Position numbers and translations under genes: made by a program. Source: an uncultured Centipeda sp. (GTDB lineage Bacteria > Bacillota > Negativicutes > Selenomonadales > Selenomonadaceae). Taken from it: 64,000 nt of DNA. The notes beneath the pieces were generated by a model that was not told the DNA's origin, ran no database searches, and was given only the letters and a program-made list of their open reading frames with translations. The stretch spans positions 1 through 64,000 of the forward strand of contig CAJPQT010000012.1 of the NCBI GenBank assembly GCA_905372865.1. The letters run 5' to 3'. Positions 32,041 to 40,435 of this stretch are shown here, piece after piece (positions within the stretch are counted from its first letter, which is position 1; each line of letters opens with the position of its first letter).

Positions 32041-32323
32041 GGAGTTCCTCCTGCGCTTCTCGAATGAGGTCAGCTGCACTCGCGTAGGATTTTGCGGGCA
32101 GTGCACCGCTTGCAATCGCGTCGGATTCACGGAGAGCAGCAAGTGTTTCTGGATTGAAACGTGGTTTTTGGACGGCGAACGGCAGACCGTCATGCAGCAG
32201 TACCTGATGAAAAAAAATGTTGATTGCTTCGGCAGCAGAGAGTCCAAGCGTTCGGAAAGTCTCCTCGACGGCGGACTTGAGTTCCGGTTCGAGACGGATA
32301 TGCAGTGTTTCTGTCTTTGCCAT
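32027..32323 (-). CDS. dinJ: DinJ/RelB-family antitoxin
   Basis: A 98-residue antitoxin. The N-terminal ribbon-helix-helix region reads ETLHIRLEPELKSAVEETF, then LGLSAAEAINIFFHQVLL, as in DinJ. The start at 32323 is chosen because AAAGGAG is nine bases upstream; an ATG at 32332 would abut the ribosome site. It is the first gene of the module, translated in overlap with the toxin gene. It should repress its own promoter. Confidence 0.9.
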   Translation of the reverse strand: MAKTETLHIRLEPELKSAVEETFRTLGLSAAEAINIFFHQVLLHDGLPFAVQKPRFNPETLAALRESDAIASGALPAKSYASAADLIREAQEELRAEY

Positions 32324-32450
32324 ACGAATCATCTCCTTTGTAAAATTGTATCACGTTTGGTAGACGTTCGCAAGACGCCTTCTCTGATTTGAACCCGCAC
32401 ACATTTTGTGTTAGAATACAGTTCAATAGGCGGTGAGAAAGGGTGTCACG

Positions 32451-33143
32451 ATGGACGAGGAACTGCGGCGGTATGAGAAGATCCGAGGGGCGTATCATTC
32501 GGTGGGACGGCTCGCAAGTCTGTACGATGGGATGATGACATACTCGACGTGGTCGGGCAAACTAGTCTCGCGGCTCGTGTGGGGACTGGACAGAAACGGT
32601 GTGAGCCGCTATGTCGGCCTTGCCCTGCGTGCGGCGCATGAGGGATTCGACGGGCGGCTGCTCGAGGTGCCCGTGGGGACAGGCTGTCTCTCGCTGCCCG
32701 TCTATGCAGAGCTGCCGAACGCCGATATCACGTGTCTCGACTACTCGCCCGCGATGCTCGCAGCGGCGCGTGCGCGTGCGGACGCACTCGGCGTGCATAA
32801 CGTCGCGTTTGTGGAGGGCGATGTCGGACAGCTGACGTTCGAGAATGACTTTTTCGATGCGGCAGTCTCGATCAACGGCTTTCACGCCTTCCCCGACAAG
32901 GAGGCGGCGTGGAGTGAGGTGCACCGTGTGCTGCGTCCCGGCGGGCGGCTGACGGGCTCAGTCTTCGTGCTCGGCGGAAATCCGCGTACGGAGTTCGTTG
33001 TGCAGCATCTCTATACGCGCATGGGCTTCTTTACACCGCCGTACGATACAAAGGAAAGTCTCGAGGCACGTTTGCGCTCCCTCTATCGCGAAGTTTCGGT
33101 CGAGTGCGTGGAGTCTCTTGCGTGTTTCTCCTGCATTAAATAG
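32451..33143 (+). CDS. Class I SAM-dependent methyltransferase
   Basis: A 230-residue methyltransferase. The SAM site is LLEVPVGTGCLSLPVYAEL (motif I, with an unusual VPVGTG), then CLDYSPAMLAAARARADAL (motif II) and VEGDVGQLTFENDFFDAAVS (motif III), and HRVLRPGGRLTGSVFV. The N-terminal LASLYDGMMTYSTWSGKLV is typical of UbiE-like or related small-molecule methyltransferases. The start at 32451 has AAAGGGTG upstream. Its substrate is unknown. Confidence 0.85.
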   Translation: MDEELRRYEKIRGAYHSVGRLASLYDGMMTYSTWSGKLVSRLVWGLDRNGVSRYVGLALRAAHEGFDGRLLEVPVGTGCLSLPVYAELPNADITCLDYSPAMLAAARARADALGVHNVAFVEGDVGQLTFENDFFDAAVSINGFHAFPDKEAAWSEVHRVLRPGGRLTGSVFVLGGNPRTEFVVQHLYTRMGFFTPPYDTKESLEARLRSLYREVSVECVESLACFSCIK

Positions 33144-33176
33144 TTTTTGATTTGGTTGGATGAAGGAGGAAAATCC

Positions 33177-33635
33177 ATGAAAATCCGTATGCTTTCCCGT
33201 ATTCTTGGCACCGCGCTCGTCGCGGGCAGTGTGTTCACCGTATCGCCCGCCGCGTTTGCCGAGGAAGGTGCAGCGGCTCCCGCACAGGCGGAGGCGGTGC
33301 AGGAGCAGGCACCGTTTGACGTGAAGGTCGTCGAGCAGCATGTGATGGCGACAATCGCCCGCTTTGAGAGGGAGGACATCACGGCGCTCCAGCTTGAGGC
33401 AACGCAGGAGCTGCGTCCGCATCTGACGGCGGCGCAGGTCACGGGTGCAAAGGCGGAGTTCGCACCGAAGTGGGGCGCGCGTGCGGGCGTCGGCAAGCCG
33501 CTCATGACGGCGGGCAAAGAGGGCGACAAGTGGTACGTCATCTGCGAGCTCGCTGTGGGATACAAGGAAACGGCGGTTATCTATCGGCTCAGCTACGATG
33601 AGAATATGAAGCTGGCGGGGTTCCTCGTCCGCTGA
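33177..33635 (+). CDS. Exported protein of unknown function
   Basis: A 152-residue protein with a signal peptide (MKIRMLSRILGTALVAGSVF, cleavage near AFAEE). The mature part has an Ala/Glu/Gln-rich linker and a compact domain (EQHVMATIARFEREDITAL ... KWGARAGVGKPLMTAGKEGD ... WYVICELAVGYKETAVIYRLSYDE) that resembles DUF3887-type domains. A start at 33177 follows GGAGGA. It is followed by a strong terminator. Its role in the periplasm is unknown. Confidence 0.65.
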   Translation: MKIRMLSRILGTALVAGSVFTVSPAAFAEEGAAAPAQAEAVQEQAPFDVKVVEQHVMATIARFEREDITALQLEATQELRPHLTAAQVTGAKAEFAPKWGARAGVGKPLMTAGKEGDKWYVICELAVGYKETAVIYRLSYDENMKLAGFLVR

Positions 33636-33647
33636 AAAACACTATAA

Positions 33648-33685
33648 CAAGGGGCTCACATGACATTTGCCATGTGAGCCCCTTG
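33648..33685. terminator. Bidirectional terminator
   Basis: CAAGGGGCTCACATG and CATGTGAGCCCCTTG form a 15-bp stem between convergent genes. Confidence 0.75.
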
Positions 33686-33703
33686 CGTTTGCTGTGACAT
33701 CGT

Positions 33704-34708
33704 TTATACTTCGTCGTCGTAGACGCTTGTGTCGTTGGTTCCGCTATGTGAGGAGGATGTCGTCACAGCTTGGAACGGGGCGGCGCTGTCGTAGGTGGTC
33801 TGTACGCCGTAGACGGTGGTGTCGGTCTTCGTCTGGATGTAGAGTTCGGTGCCGGCGGGGAGATCGACGTTCTTGCCATGGACGAACGCGCCTGCGACAA
33901 CGCCGAGCGGCCCGAGGACGGCGATGCCTGCGAGCGAGGCACCCGCAGCCATGGCGAGGTGCTGCATCTCCTTCTTCGCCTCTTCGCCGATGAAGGTGGT
34001 CACATACGTGCCGTCGAGTGCCTTCGTGTTCTTGAAGTCGATCTCAACCTGCGCGTTGCGTCCGAAATTTTTCGCCTGCTTTACCTTTGTGACGGTGCCC
34101 TCACCGCGCGAGCCCTTTGTAAAGACGAGGACATCACCGACAAAGACATCGTCCGCAACCTGATACTCGATCGTATCGCCGACCTTGAGGTTCTTTGCGT
34201 TGACGGGGGTCACGAGAGCGACCTTAATGAGCGTGTTCGCGGGGACGGAGACGGGGGTGACGGGGATCTCCTTCCTGCCGAAGGATGCCATTGAGAGCGC
34301 GGAGATGCGCTTTTGGAATGTGCCCTCGGTGGTTTTGCCGAGGAGGGCGACCTCCATCTCGCTGACGCGCTCCTGTACGGAGCGCAGGCTTGTCTCGTGG
34401 TTGATGTTCCACTCGATCGCGTTGAGGTTCATGAGGATGGACGGACTTGTGCTGTTTGTATAGATCTCGTCGTAGATGGCGTCGATGCGTGCCATCAGGC
34501 TGCCCGTACGGTGCTTGCCGTCATAGTCGCGCTCAAGCTTGTTGATGCGGTCGATGAGCGCCCCCGTCTGCTCCTGTCCGTAGGTGTCCTGCTCGATGAG
34601 TGCGAGCTTTGACTGAACGGCGTTCGGCGGCTCTGCGGCGAGTGCCGTACCGAAGGATGTGAGCGCGAGCACGAAGGTCAGTACGAGTGCACAGATTTTC
34701 TGCTGCAT
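33704..34708 (-). CDS. Exported protein with beta-rich C-terminal domain, unknown function
   Basis: A 334-residue protein with a signal peptide (cleavage near ALAAEP). Residues about 30-140 are helical and contain related segments (LALIEQDTYGQEQTGALIDR, LERDYDGKHRTGSLMARIDA). Residues about 150-250 hold a beta-domain (ALVTPVNAKNLKVGDTIEYQ, VGDVLVFTKGSRGEGTVTKV). A hydrophobic glycine-rich stretch MAAGASLAGIAVLGPLGVVA follows. I do not recognise the family. It forms an operon with the smaller exported protein upstream (13-bp gap). Confidence 0.65.
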   Translation of the reverse strand: MQQKICALVLTFVLALTSFGTALAAEPPNAVQSKLALIEQDTYGQEQTGALIDRINKLERDYDGKHRTGSLMARIDAIYDEIYTNSTSPSILMNLNAIEWNINHETSLRSVQERVSEMEVALLGKTTEGTFQKRISALSMASFGRKEIPVTPVSVPANTLIKVALVTPVNAKNLKVGDTIEYQVADDVFVGDVLVFTKGSRGEGTVTKVKQAKNFGRNAQVEIDFKNTKALDGTYVTTFIGEEAKKEMQHLAMAAGASLAGIAVLGPLGVVAGAFVHGKNVDLPAGTELYIQTKTDTTVYGVQTTYDSAAPFQAVTTSSSHSGTNDTSVYDDEV

Positions 34709-34721
34709 ATATGATCTCCTC

Positions 34722-35129
34722 CTATCTTGGCTGCTGCTTTTTGGTCAGCAACTCCTCAACGAAGTCTGCAATGCTCCTGAGCGGTGAAGCGGGGGTGTAT
34801 TTCTGCGGCGTATCCATGCCGTGCGTTGTGCGCAGAACTTCCTTTGTATCATAGACCTCGACCTGCGCGGAGACGAATTGATACGTTCCTGTCTGCGGGT
34901 AGAGGCGCGTACGATAGACGTAGCGGCGGTTTTCGGCCGCCTTGACAACGGCGATGACGGCATCGCGCTCCGTGTCCGAGACGCGGACGATGCTCGCGGC
35001 ATCGACGTAGTAGCCCGTATCATCCTCCGCGTCGACAAAGCGCATGTCCTCTGCTGCTTCGCATACGCTGAAACTCGCAAGAAAGACAAGGACGGCAAGC
35101 AGAAATCCACTTGTCATAGAACTCTGCAT
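34722..35129 (-). CDS. Exported protein of unknown function
   Basis: A 135-residue protein with a signal peptide (MTSGFLLAVLVFLASFSVCEA region). The mature part has DDTGYYVDAASIVRV, then RYVYRTRLYPQTGTYQFVSA, a compact beta-rich pattern seen in small periplasmic proteins of this bacterial group. AAAGGAGG lies 11 bases before the start at 35129; an internal ATG (35117) is an alternative. It is the first gene of a two-gene operon. Confidence 0.6.
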   Translation of the reverse strand: MQSSMTSGFLLAVLVFLASFSVCEAAEDMRFVDAEDDTGYYVDAASIVRVSDTERDAVIAVVKAAENRRYVYRTRLYPQTGTYQFVSAQVEVYDTKEVLRTTHGMDTPQKYTPASPLRSIADFVEELLTKKQQPR

Positions 35130-35314
35130 CCCGATGATCGCCTCCTTTCCGTGATTTTCTCAGATTCGGATCTATTATAGATGAAAAAAATATATGCGTC
35201 AAATTTAGATTCGATGAGGGGATGGGGCTCTGTGGTCTTTTCGGTTGCGAAAATTCCGTTTATGATGTAGTATAAGAACGACTGAATTCTTTGCAAAGAC
35301 AGGAGAACGCGCCG

Positions 35315-36841
35315 ATGACCAAGCCAATAAAAACGCGCATCCTACTCACACTGACCGTCGCCTGTACCGCACTCCCGATGACGGCCCATGCTGCCTATCG
35401 AGGGAACTCGGACACGGGCTTTCAGCATTTGGATTTCATCGAGAACGAGCGGCGTGAGGAGCGTGCGAACAGGCTCACGCCGGAGCAGGAGAAGCTGCTT
35501 GCGGATGTTGCGGAAATGGCAAAGCATCTGCGCCACCCCGTGACGGAGGAGGCCCCATCCCCCATCGCATTTGAGGGCGATGATCTCACCTATGACGAGC
35601 GCACGGGAGAGTTCACGGCAAAGGGGCATGTAGACATTATGCAGCTTGCGGCGCGGCGCTTTCAGGGGGACTATGTGGAGGGGAATACCGTCTCGGGAGA
35701 CGTCTCCGTTCCCGACCGTGCGCACCTGCTGCAGCTGACCGAGGGGGCGTCGCGTGTGACGCTTGACGGCTATCGTATCCAATACAACTACAAGACGCGT
35801 GAGGGAACGATGGCCGAGGCCGAGGGCAAGGTTGGCGGCTACTATATGACGGGCAAGCGATTCGAGTTCTATCCGGACAAGATCGTCGTATACAACGGCA
35901 CGCAGACGAAATGCTCCGCCGAAAAGCCGGACTACCATCTGAGTGCAGATGTTGCGGAGCTCTATCCGGGGGATAAGCTCGTGCTCACGAATGTGAAGTT
36001 CTGGCTGAAGAACAAGGTCATTTTCGCGAGGAAGCACTACGAGGTGGATATCTCGCACCCCATTCAGCGCAATTTCCCGAGTGCGGGCTATGACAGCGAC
36101 GACGGGCTCTGGCTGGAGCAGACCTTCGACTATGATGTCGCTCCGCGTGTGACAGCGAGCGCGAATCTCTATGTGACGACGAACAAGGGCTGGCGCAGTC
36201 ACTATGATCTCGGCTGGGGAAATGGCGGGGCGAGTGCCGTTTTGACGTACGGCGTTTTTGAGGACGGCGACAACGCATGGGTCAAGAAGCAGCCGTCCCT
36301 TACCCTCGGCTATGGGCAGCGGCTCGGTCAGACACCGATTACGTATCATCTGTACTCTGAGTATGGCCGGTGGTATTCGGACGGGATTCACAGCAATCAT
36401 TGGAAATACGGCGTTTCGGTTGCACACGATACGATCCCGTTCCACGGCTACGGACTGGACCTTGCAGCGGGGTACTCTGTCATACGGGAGAGCTATGACC
36501 GTTCCCGCGTGCAGGGGCTCAATGCAAGTGCCTACCTTACGAAGAAATTCAGTGATCGCTTCGCCGCCTATATCGGCGGGCTTTATACGAAGACTTCGAA
36601 GCAAAATGCCCTGTTTGGCTTCGACCAGGAGGACTACTCCAAGGTCCTGCAGGCCGGGCTCAGCTACCGCCTCGATGAACATAATCGGATCGGGATCGGG
36701 ACGAAGTATGCCGTTGATCCGCATCAATGGACGGATGTGGACTACTACTGGTTCCACGACCTGCACTGCTCGCAGATCATCCTGCGCTATCGCTCTAAGC
36801 AGGATTCATGGAAGGTCAAATGGGAGTTCACTCCATGGTAA
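35315..36841 (+). CDS. LPS-assembly protein LptD-like outer-membrane protein
   Basis: A 508-residue exported protein. After a signal peptide (cleavage near AHAAY) comes an OstA/LptA-like N-terminal domain (IAFEGDDLTYDERTGEFTAKGHVDIMQ, RFQGDYVEGNTVSGDVSV). A beta-barrel follows with many alternating strands, ending KWEFTPW, whose last aromatic residue suits insertion by BAM. It is shorter than proteobacterial LptD (about 780 residues). It probably helps place LPS in the outer membrane. The start at 35315 follows AGGAGA. It overlaps the heptose kinase gene, tying it to LPS core synthesis. Confidence 0.8.
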   Translation: MTKPIKTRILLTLTVACTALPMTAHAAYRGNSDTGFQHLDFIENERREERANRLTPEQEKLLADVAEMAKHLRHPVTEEAPSPIAFEGDDLTYDERTGEFTAKGHVDIMQLAARRFQGDYVEGNTVSGDVSVPDRAHLLQLTEGASRVTLDGYRIQYNYKTREGTMAEAEGKVGGYYMTGKRFEFYPDKIVVYNGTQTKCSAEKPDYHLSADVAELYPGDKLVLTNVKFWLKNKVIFARKHYEVDISHPIQRNFPSAGYDSDDGLWLEQTFDYDVAPRVTASANLYVTTNKGWRSHYDLGWGNGGASAVLTYGVFEDGDNAWVKKQPSLTLGYGQRLGQTPITYHLYSEYGRWYSDGIHSNHWKYGVSVAHDTIPFHGYGLDLAAGYSVIRESYDRSRVQGLNASAYLTKKFSDRFAAYIGGLYTKTSKQNALFGFDQEDYSKVLQAGLSYRLDEHNRIGIGTKYAVDPHQWTDVDYYWFHDLHCSQIILRYRSKQDSWKVKWEFTPW

Positions 36842-37821
36842 ATGCACTCGAAGCGATGAGCGGTGTGCCTGTCCTCATCATTGGGGACATGGTGGCAGAT
36901 GTCTACCTCGACGGCACGATTGCACGCATCTCGCGTGAGGCACCCGTGCTCGTGCTTGAGCAGCGGGAGGAGCGCGTGGTTGCAGGCGGTGCGGCAAATG
37001 TCGCGAACAATGCGGCGACCCTTGGCGGAATTTCCTGCGCCATGGGCATCTGCGGCGAGGATGTGAGCGGTGATGCGCTGCTCCGTGTGCTTGGTGCGAA
37101 TGGGGTGCGTACGGAGTTCATCCGTGCCGAGGCGCATCCGACGATCACGAAGACGCGCATCATCGCGGGCGGTCGTGCGACGGTCAGCCAGCAGATTGTG
37201 CGCGTTGACCGCGAGTGGCATGCACCGCTCACGGCGGAGACGGAGGAGGCGCTGCTCGCACGCATCCGTACACTGCTCCCACAGGTGCGCGGGGTGGTGC
37301 TCTCGGACTACGGTTCGGGCACGGTGACAGCCCGTGTGCGCCGCCTTGTTATCGAGGAGACGCGCAGACGGGGGATCCCGAGCATCGTGGACTCACGCTA
37401 TGACATCCTCTCCTACGCGGGCATCGGCTACGTCAAGCAGAACGATGCGGAGCTTGCGGCGGCGCTCGGGCGCACGCTGCGCTCCGAGGAGGACATTCAC
37501 GCGGCGGGGCATGAACTGCGCACGCGCCTCGGTGCGGATGGTGTGCTGATTACGCGCGGGGACAAGGGCATGATGATCTTTCTTGCCGATGGTTCGGCAA
37601 CGAATATTCCCGTGAGCGATCACAGTGAGATCTTCGATGTGTCGGGAGCGGGCGATACCTGTGTCGCCGTCATGCTCCTCGCGCTCGCGGCGGGCATCGA
37701 CCCTCGGACGGCGGCGCGCCTCAGCAACATCGCATCCGGCATTGCCGTGCGCAAGCGCGGGACGGCGACGGTTGCGCAGGAGGAACTGCGTGCCGCTGTG
37801 ATGGCAGAGGGAGGATTTTGA
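36835..37821 (+). CDS. rfaE1: Heptose-7-phosphate kinase domain protein (HldE N-terminal/RfaE1-like), first copy
   Basis: A 328-residue PfkB-family kinase. It has VPVLIIGDMVADVYLDG, RISREAPVLVLEQREERVVAGGAANVANN, and the ATP/catalytic motif FDVSGAGDTCVAVML. RfaE1 phosphorylates heptose 7-phosphate at C1. The start at 36835 (GGGAG 8 bases upstream) overlaps the LptD-like stop. It is followed one base later by the adenylyltransferase gene, together equal to a split HldE. A second, more divergent copy is at 41713, so one of the two may act on another sugar. Confidence 0.8.
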   Translation: MVNALEAMSGVPVLIIGDMVADVYLDGTIARISREAPVLVLEQREERVVAGGAANVANNAATLGGISCAMGICGEDVSGDALLRVLGANGVRTEFIRAEAHPTITKTRIIAGGRATVSQQIVRVDREWHAPLTAETEEALLARIRTLLPQVRGVVLSDYGSGTVTARVRRLVIEETRRRGIPSIVDSRYDILSYAGIGYVKQNDAELAAALGRTLRSEEDIHAAGHELRTRLGADGVLITRGDKGMMIFLADGSATNIPVSDHSEIFDVSGAGDTCVAVMLLALAAGIDPRTAARLSNIASGIAVRKRGTATVAQEELRAAVMAEGGF

Positions 37822-37822
37822 T

Positions 37823-38287
37823 ATGCTGATTCCAAACGAGCGAATTGAGGAATTCGCTGCGACGCTGCGTGCGGCAGGACAGCGCGTCGTCTTTACGAAC
37901 GGCTGCTTCGATATCCTTCATGCGGGGCATGTGCGCTATCTCGCGGCGGCGCGTGCACTGGGCGACGTGCTTATCCTCGGGCTGAACAGCGATGCGTCTG
38001 TGCGCCGTCTCAAAGGGGAGACGCGCCCCGTGAACAGTGAGGCAGATCGTGCGGAGGTCGTAGGGGCCCTCGCGTCCGTGGACTATGTTGTGATCTTCGG
38101 TGAGGATACGGCGGAGGAACTGATCGCAAAGGTGCAGCCCGCTGTCTACGCAAAGGGCGGTGACTACACGCTGGAGACGCTGCCCGAGGCGCGCATTGTC
38201 GAGAGCTACGGCGGTGAGGTGGCGTTCATCCCGCTGGTAGAGGGAAAGTCGACGACGAACATCATCGCGCGGGCCGCGCAGAAGTAG
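37823..38287 (+). CDS. rfaE2: Heptose 1-phosphate adenylyltransferase (HldE C-terminal/RfaE2)
   Basis: A 154-residue nucleotidyltransferase. The HIGH-like site reads FTNGCFDILHAGHVRYL, and the family signatures LGLNSDASVRRLKGETRPVN and VYAKGGDYTLETLPEA are present. It activates heptose 1-phosphate with ATP to the ADP form. It is separate from the kinase, unlike in enteric bacteria where HldE is fused. The spacing to the kinase gene is 1 bp. Confidence 0.93.
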   Translation: MLIPNERIEEFAATLRAAGQRVVFTNGCFDILHAGHVRYLAAARALGDVLILGLNSDASVRRLKGETRPVNSEADRAEVVGALASVDYVVIFGEDTAEELIAKVQPAVYAKGGDYTLETLPEARIVESYGGEVAFIPLVEGKSTTNIIARAAQK

Positions 38288-38384
38288 TGTCTGTCGTGTA
38301 CTCTGCGCAAACGCCTTGCTGCACAAGCGTTCGCGTGGGGCAAGAGCCAAAACAAACAGTGCAATAACGAAAGGAGGGCAGGGC

Positions 38385-39452
38385 ATGAAGAACATTCTGG
38401 TCGTGAAGTTGAGCGCGATCGGCGACGTGATTCATGCTCTGCCCGTTTCGTATGCCATCAAGGAGCAGTATCCCAACGCACATCTGACGTGGGTGGTGGA
38501 GCCGGCGGCATACGCGATCCTTGAGGATAATCCGTACATCGACGAACTCATCCTGTTCGAGAAGGCAAAGTTCCGCAGCTTTGGCGGATTTCTGCGCGAG
38601 ATCGGCCCCTTTCGCCGTCGTCTGCGCACGCGCCGCTATGATGCCTCGCTCGATCTGCAGGGACTGTTCAAATCGGCGGCGATTGCCTTCAACGCGGGAG
38701 CGAAGCTGCGCATCGGCACGGCGAATATGCGCGAGGGTGCACATCTTGTCAGCCGTCCCGTACGCGGGACGCATGCTGAGGGGCACATTGTTGAGCGCTA
38801 TCTCGATGTCGCGCGTGCGCTTGGCTGTGCGGTGCGCGAGGTACGCTTCCCAGTCGCCATTTCCGAACGCGATGCGGTGGCGGCAGACACGCTTCTTGCG
38901 CGCGAGGGCGTGCCGGAGGAGCGGCCGTTTGTCGCCTTTGCCATCGGCGCGAACTGGCCGAACAAGCGCTGGCCGGCGGAGCACTTTGCTGCGCTCGCCG
39001 ATCGTCTCTATCATGCACACTACATTCCCGTGCTCGTCGGCGGCGGACGTCTTGATGAAACCATTGCACAGGATATCGTGCGTGCGAGCGAGATCCCGCC
39101 TGTGAATCTCGTCGGACGGACGAATCTCAAGCAGCTCGCACACGTCTTCACACGTGCGGCGCTTGTCCTTGGCGGTGACACGGGTCCCGTCCACCTTGCG
39201 GCGGGACTTCGCACGCCGACGGTCATGCTCATGGGGCCGACCGATGCAAACCGCAACGGGCCCTACGGTCAGCTCGAAAATGCGATCGAAGTCGATCGCC
39301 CCTGCCGCGGATGTTGGAAGCGTGCGTGTCCGAAGGGGCTCGACTGCCTCGCGGCGATTCGCGTGGATGAGGTCGCGGCGAAGCTCGGAGCAGTGCTTCG
39401 CGGTGCGCAGACGCAGAAAAGGGAGGGGATGACTTGTACCGGAACATCCTAG
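38385..39452 (+). CDS. GT9-family heptosyltransferase
   Basis: A 355-residue glycosyltransferase of family 9. MKNILVVKLSAIGDVIHALP at the N-terminus, IGANWPNKRWPAEHFAALAD in the middle, and LGGDTGPVHLAAGLRTPTVM are the GT9 marks. It transfers heptose from ADP-heptose to the lipid A/Kdo core, resembling WaaC. The start at 38385 follows AAAGGAGG. It is the first of three consecutive GT9 genes and overlaps the next by 19 bp. Confidence 0.9.
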   Translation: MKNILVVKLSAIGDVIHALPVSYAIKEQYPNAHLTWVVEPAAYAILEDNPYIDELILFEKAKFRSFGGFLREIGPFRRRLRTRRYDASLDLQGLFKSAAIAFNAGAKLRIGTANMREGAHLVSRPVRGTHAEGHIVERYLDVARALGCAVREVRFPVAISERDAVAADTLLAREGVPEERPFVAFAIGANWPNKRWPAEHFAALADRLYHAHYIPVLVGGGRLDETIAQDIVRASEIPPVNLVGRTNLKQLAHVFTRAALVLGGDTGPVHLAAGLRTPTVMLMGPTDANRNGPYGQLENAIEVDRPCRGCWKRACPKGLDCLAAIRVDEVAAKLGAVLRGAQTQKREGMTCTGTS

Positions 39453-40435
39453 TCATCGATCTTGCCTTTATTGGCGATGTCATTCTTGCAACACCTGCCG
39501 TACGTGCTTTGCATGAGCGTTTCCCGGACGCACGTATTACGATGATGACCGTGCCGCTGACGGAAAGCGTTGCGGGGATGAATCCCTACGTCGATGAGGT
39601 TCTTGTCTATGATAAAAAGGGACGTGAAAAGGGCCTTTTCGGAATGCTCCGCATGGCGGCACGTCTGCGGAAGTATCGCTTCGACCTTGCTGTCTGCATG
39701 AACTTCGCTCCGCGTGGTGCGGCAGTTGTGTGGCTTGCACGAATTCCAAACCGGCTGGGCTATGACGCGCAGCACGGAAGTTTTTTCCTCACAATGGTTG
39801 CTTCCTCGAAACGTCCTGCGATTCAGCATGAGGCGATCAACCATCTCGGAGTGCTTATGCCTCTCGATATTGCGGTGCGTGATGTAAGCCTTGCTCTTTC
39901 CATCCCCGCTGAGGCACAAGAATCCTGCGCCGCGAAGTTGGTGCAACGTGGACTGCCCCAAGACCGCTTCGTTGTCATTTGTCCCTGCGGCAGCTACGAG
40001 CGCAAAAATCTCTCCTCTGAGACCGTTGTGGATCTTGTACGAGCTCTTTCAAAAGACTGCGTGATCATTCTTATTGGCGGGAGTTCTGACCATCAACGTT
40101 TGCATGAAGCTGCGCATCGGGCAGGCCTTCCGGACGAGGCAGTGCTTGCAGGGACGCTTACCCTGCCGGAACTGGCAGCCCTGCTGCAAAGAGCGGAACT
40201 GCTTATTACGGTTGATACGGGACCGCTTCACATGGCGCAGGCCGTTAAGTGCCCGACGGTCGCTGTGTTCGGACCAACGAACCCGAAGGTATGGGGGCCT
40301 CGTGGGGGATATGACCTTGTGATCGCCGAGGCATTGGATGCAGACGGAAATCCGCCTGTGTCGAATTGCATTGAGAGCATTGCGGCAGAGCAGATTCTCT
40401 CCTCCGCGCGATGGCGGCTTTCTCAGCCGCGATGA
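39434..40435 (+). CDS. GT9-family heptosyltransferase
   Basis: A 333-residue GT9 protein. It has NILVIDLAFIGDVILATPAVR, then CPCGSYERKNLS (replacing the usual GASWPNKRWP donor loop), and TVDTGPLHMAQAVKCPTVAVF. It probably adds a core heptose, as WaaF or WaaQ do. The start is TTG at 39434, with AAAGGGAGGGG upstream and a 19-bp overlap with the previous gene. Its base composition looks less GC-rich than its neighbours by eye, a possible sign of separate history. Confidence 0.85.
   Translation: MYRNILVIDLAFIGDVILATPAVRALHERFPDARITMMTVPLTESVAGMNPYVDEVLVYDKKGREKGLFGMLRMAARLRKYRFDLAVCMNFAPRGAAVVWLARIPNRLGYDAQHGSFFLTMVASSKRPAIQHEAINHLGVLMPLDIAVRDVSLALSIPAEAQESCAAKLVQRGLPQDRFVVICPCGSYERKNLSSETVVDLVRALSKDCVIILIGGSSDHQRLHEAAHRAGLPDEAVLAGTLTLPELAALLQRAELLITVDTGPLHMAQAVKCPTVAVFGPTNPKVWGPRGGYDLVIAEALDADGNPPVSNCIESIAAEQILSSARWRLSQPR

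Larger units (their letters stand above)
31722..32401. repeat. 16-bp direct repeats flanking the YafQ/DinJ module
   Basis: GATTTGAACCCGCACA occurs identically at 31722-31737 and 32386-32401, in the same orientation, just outside the two toxin-antitoxin genes. Its reverse complement resembles a tRNA T-arm (GGTTCAAATC), but no full tRNA is present. The repeats may be remnants of an insertion event. Confidence 0.55.
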
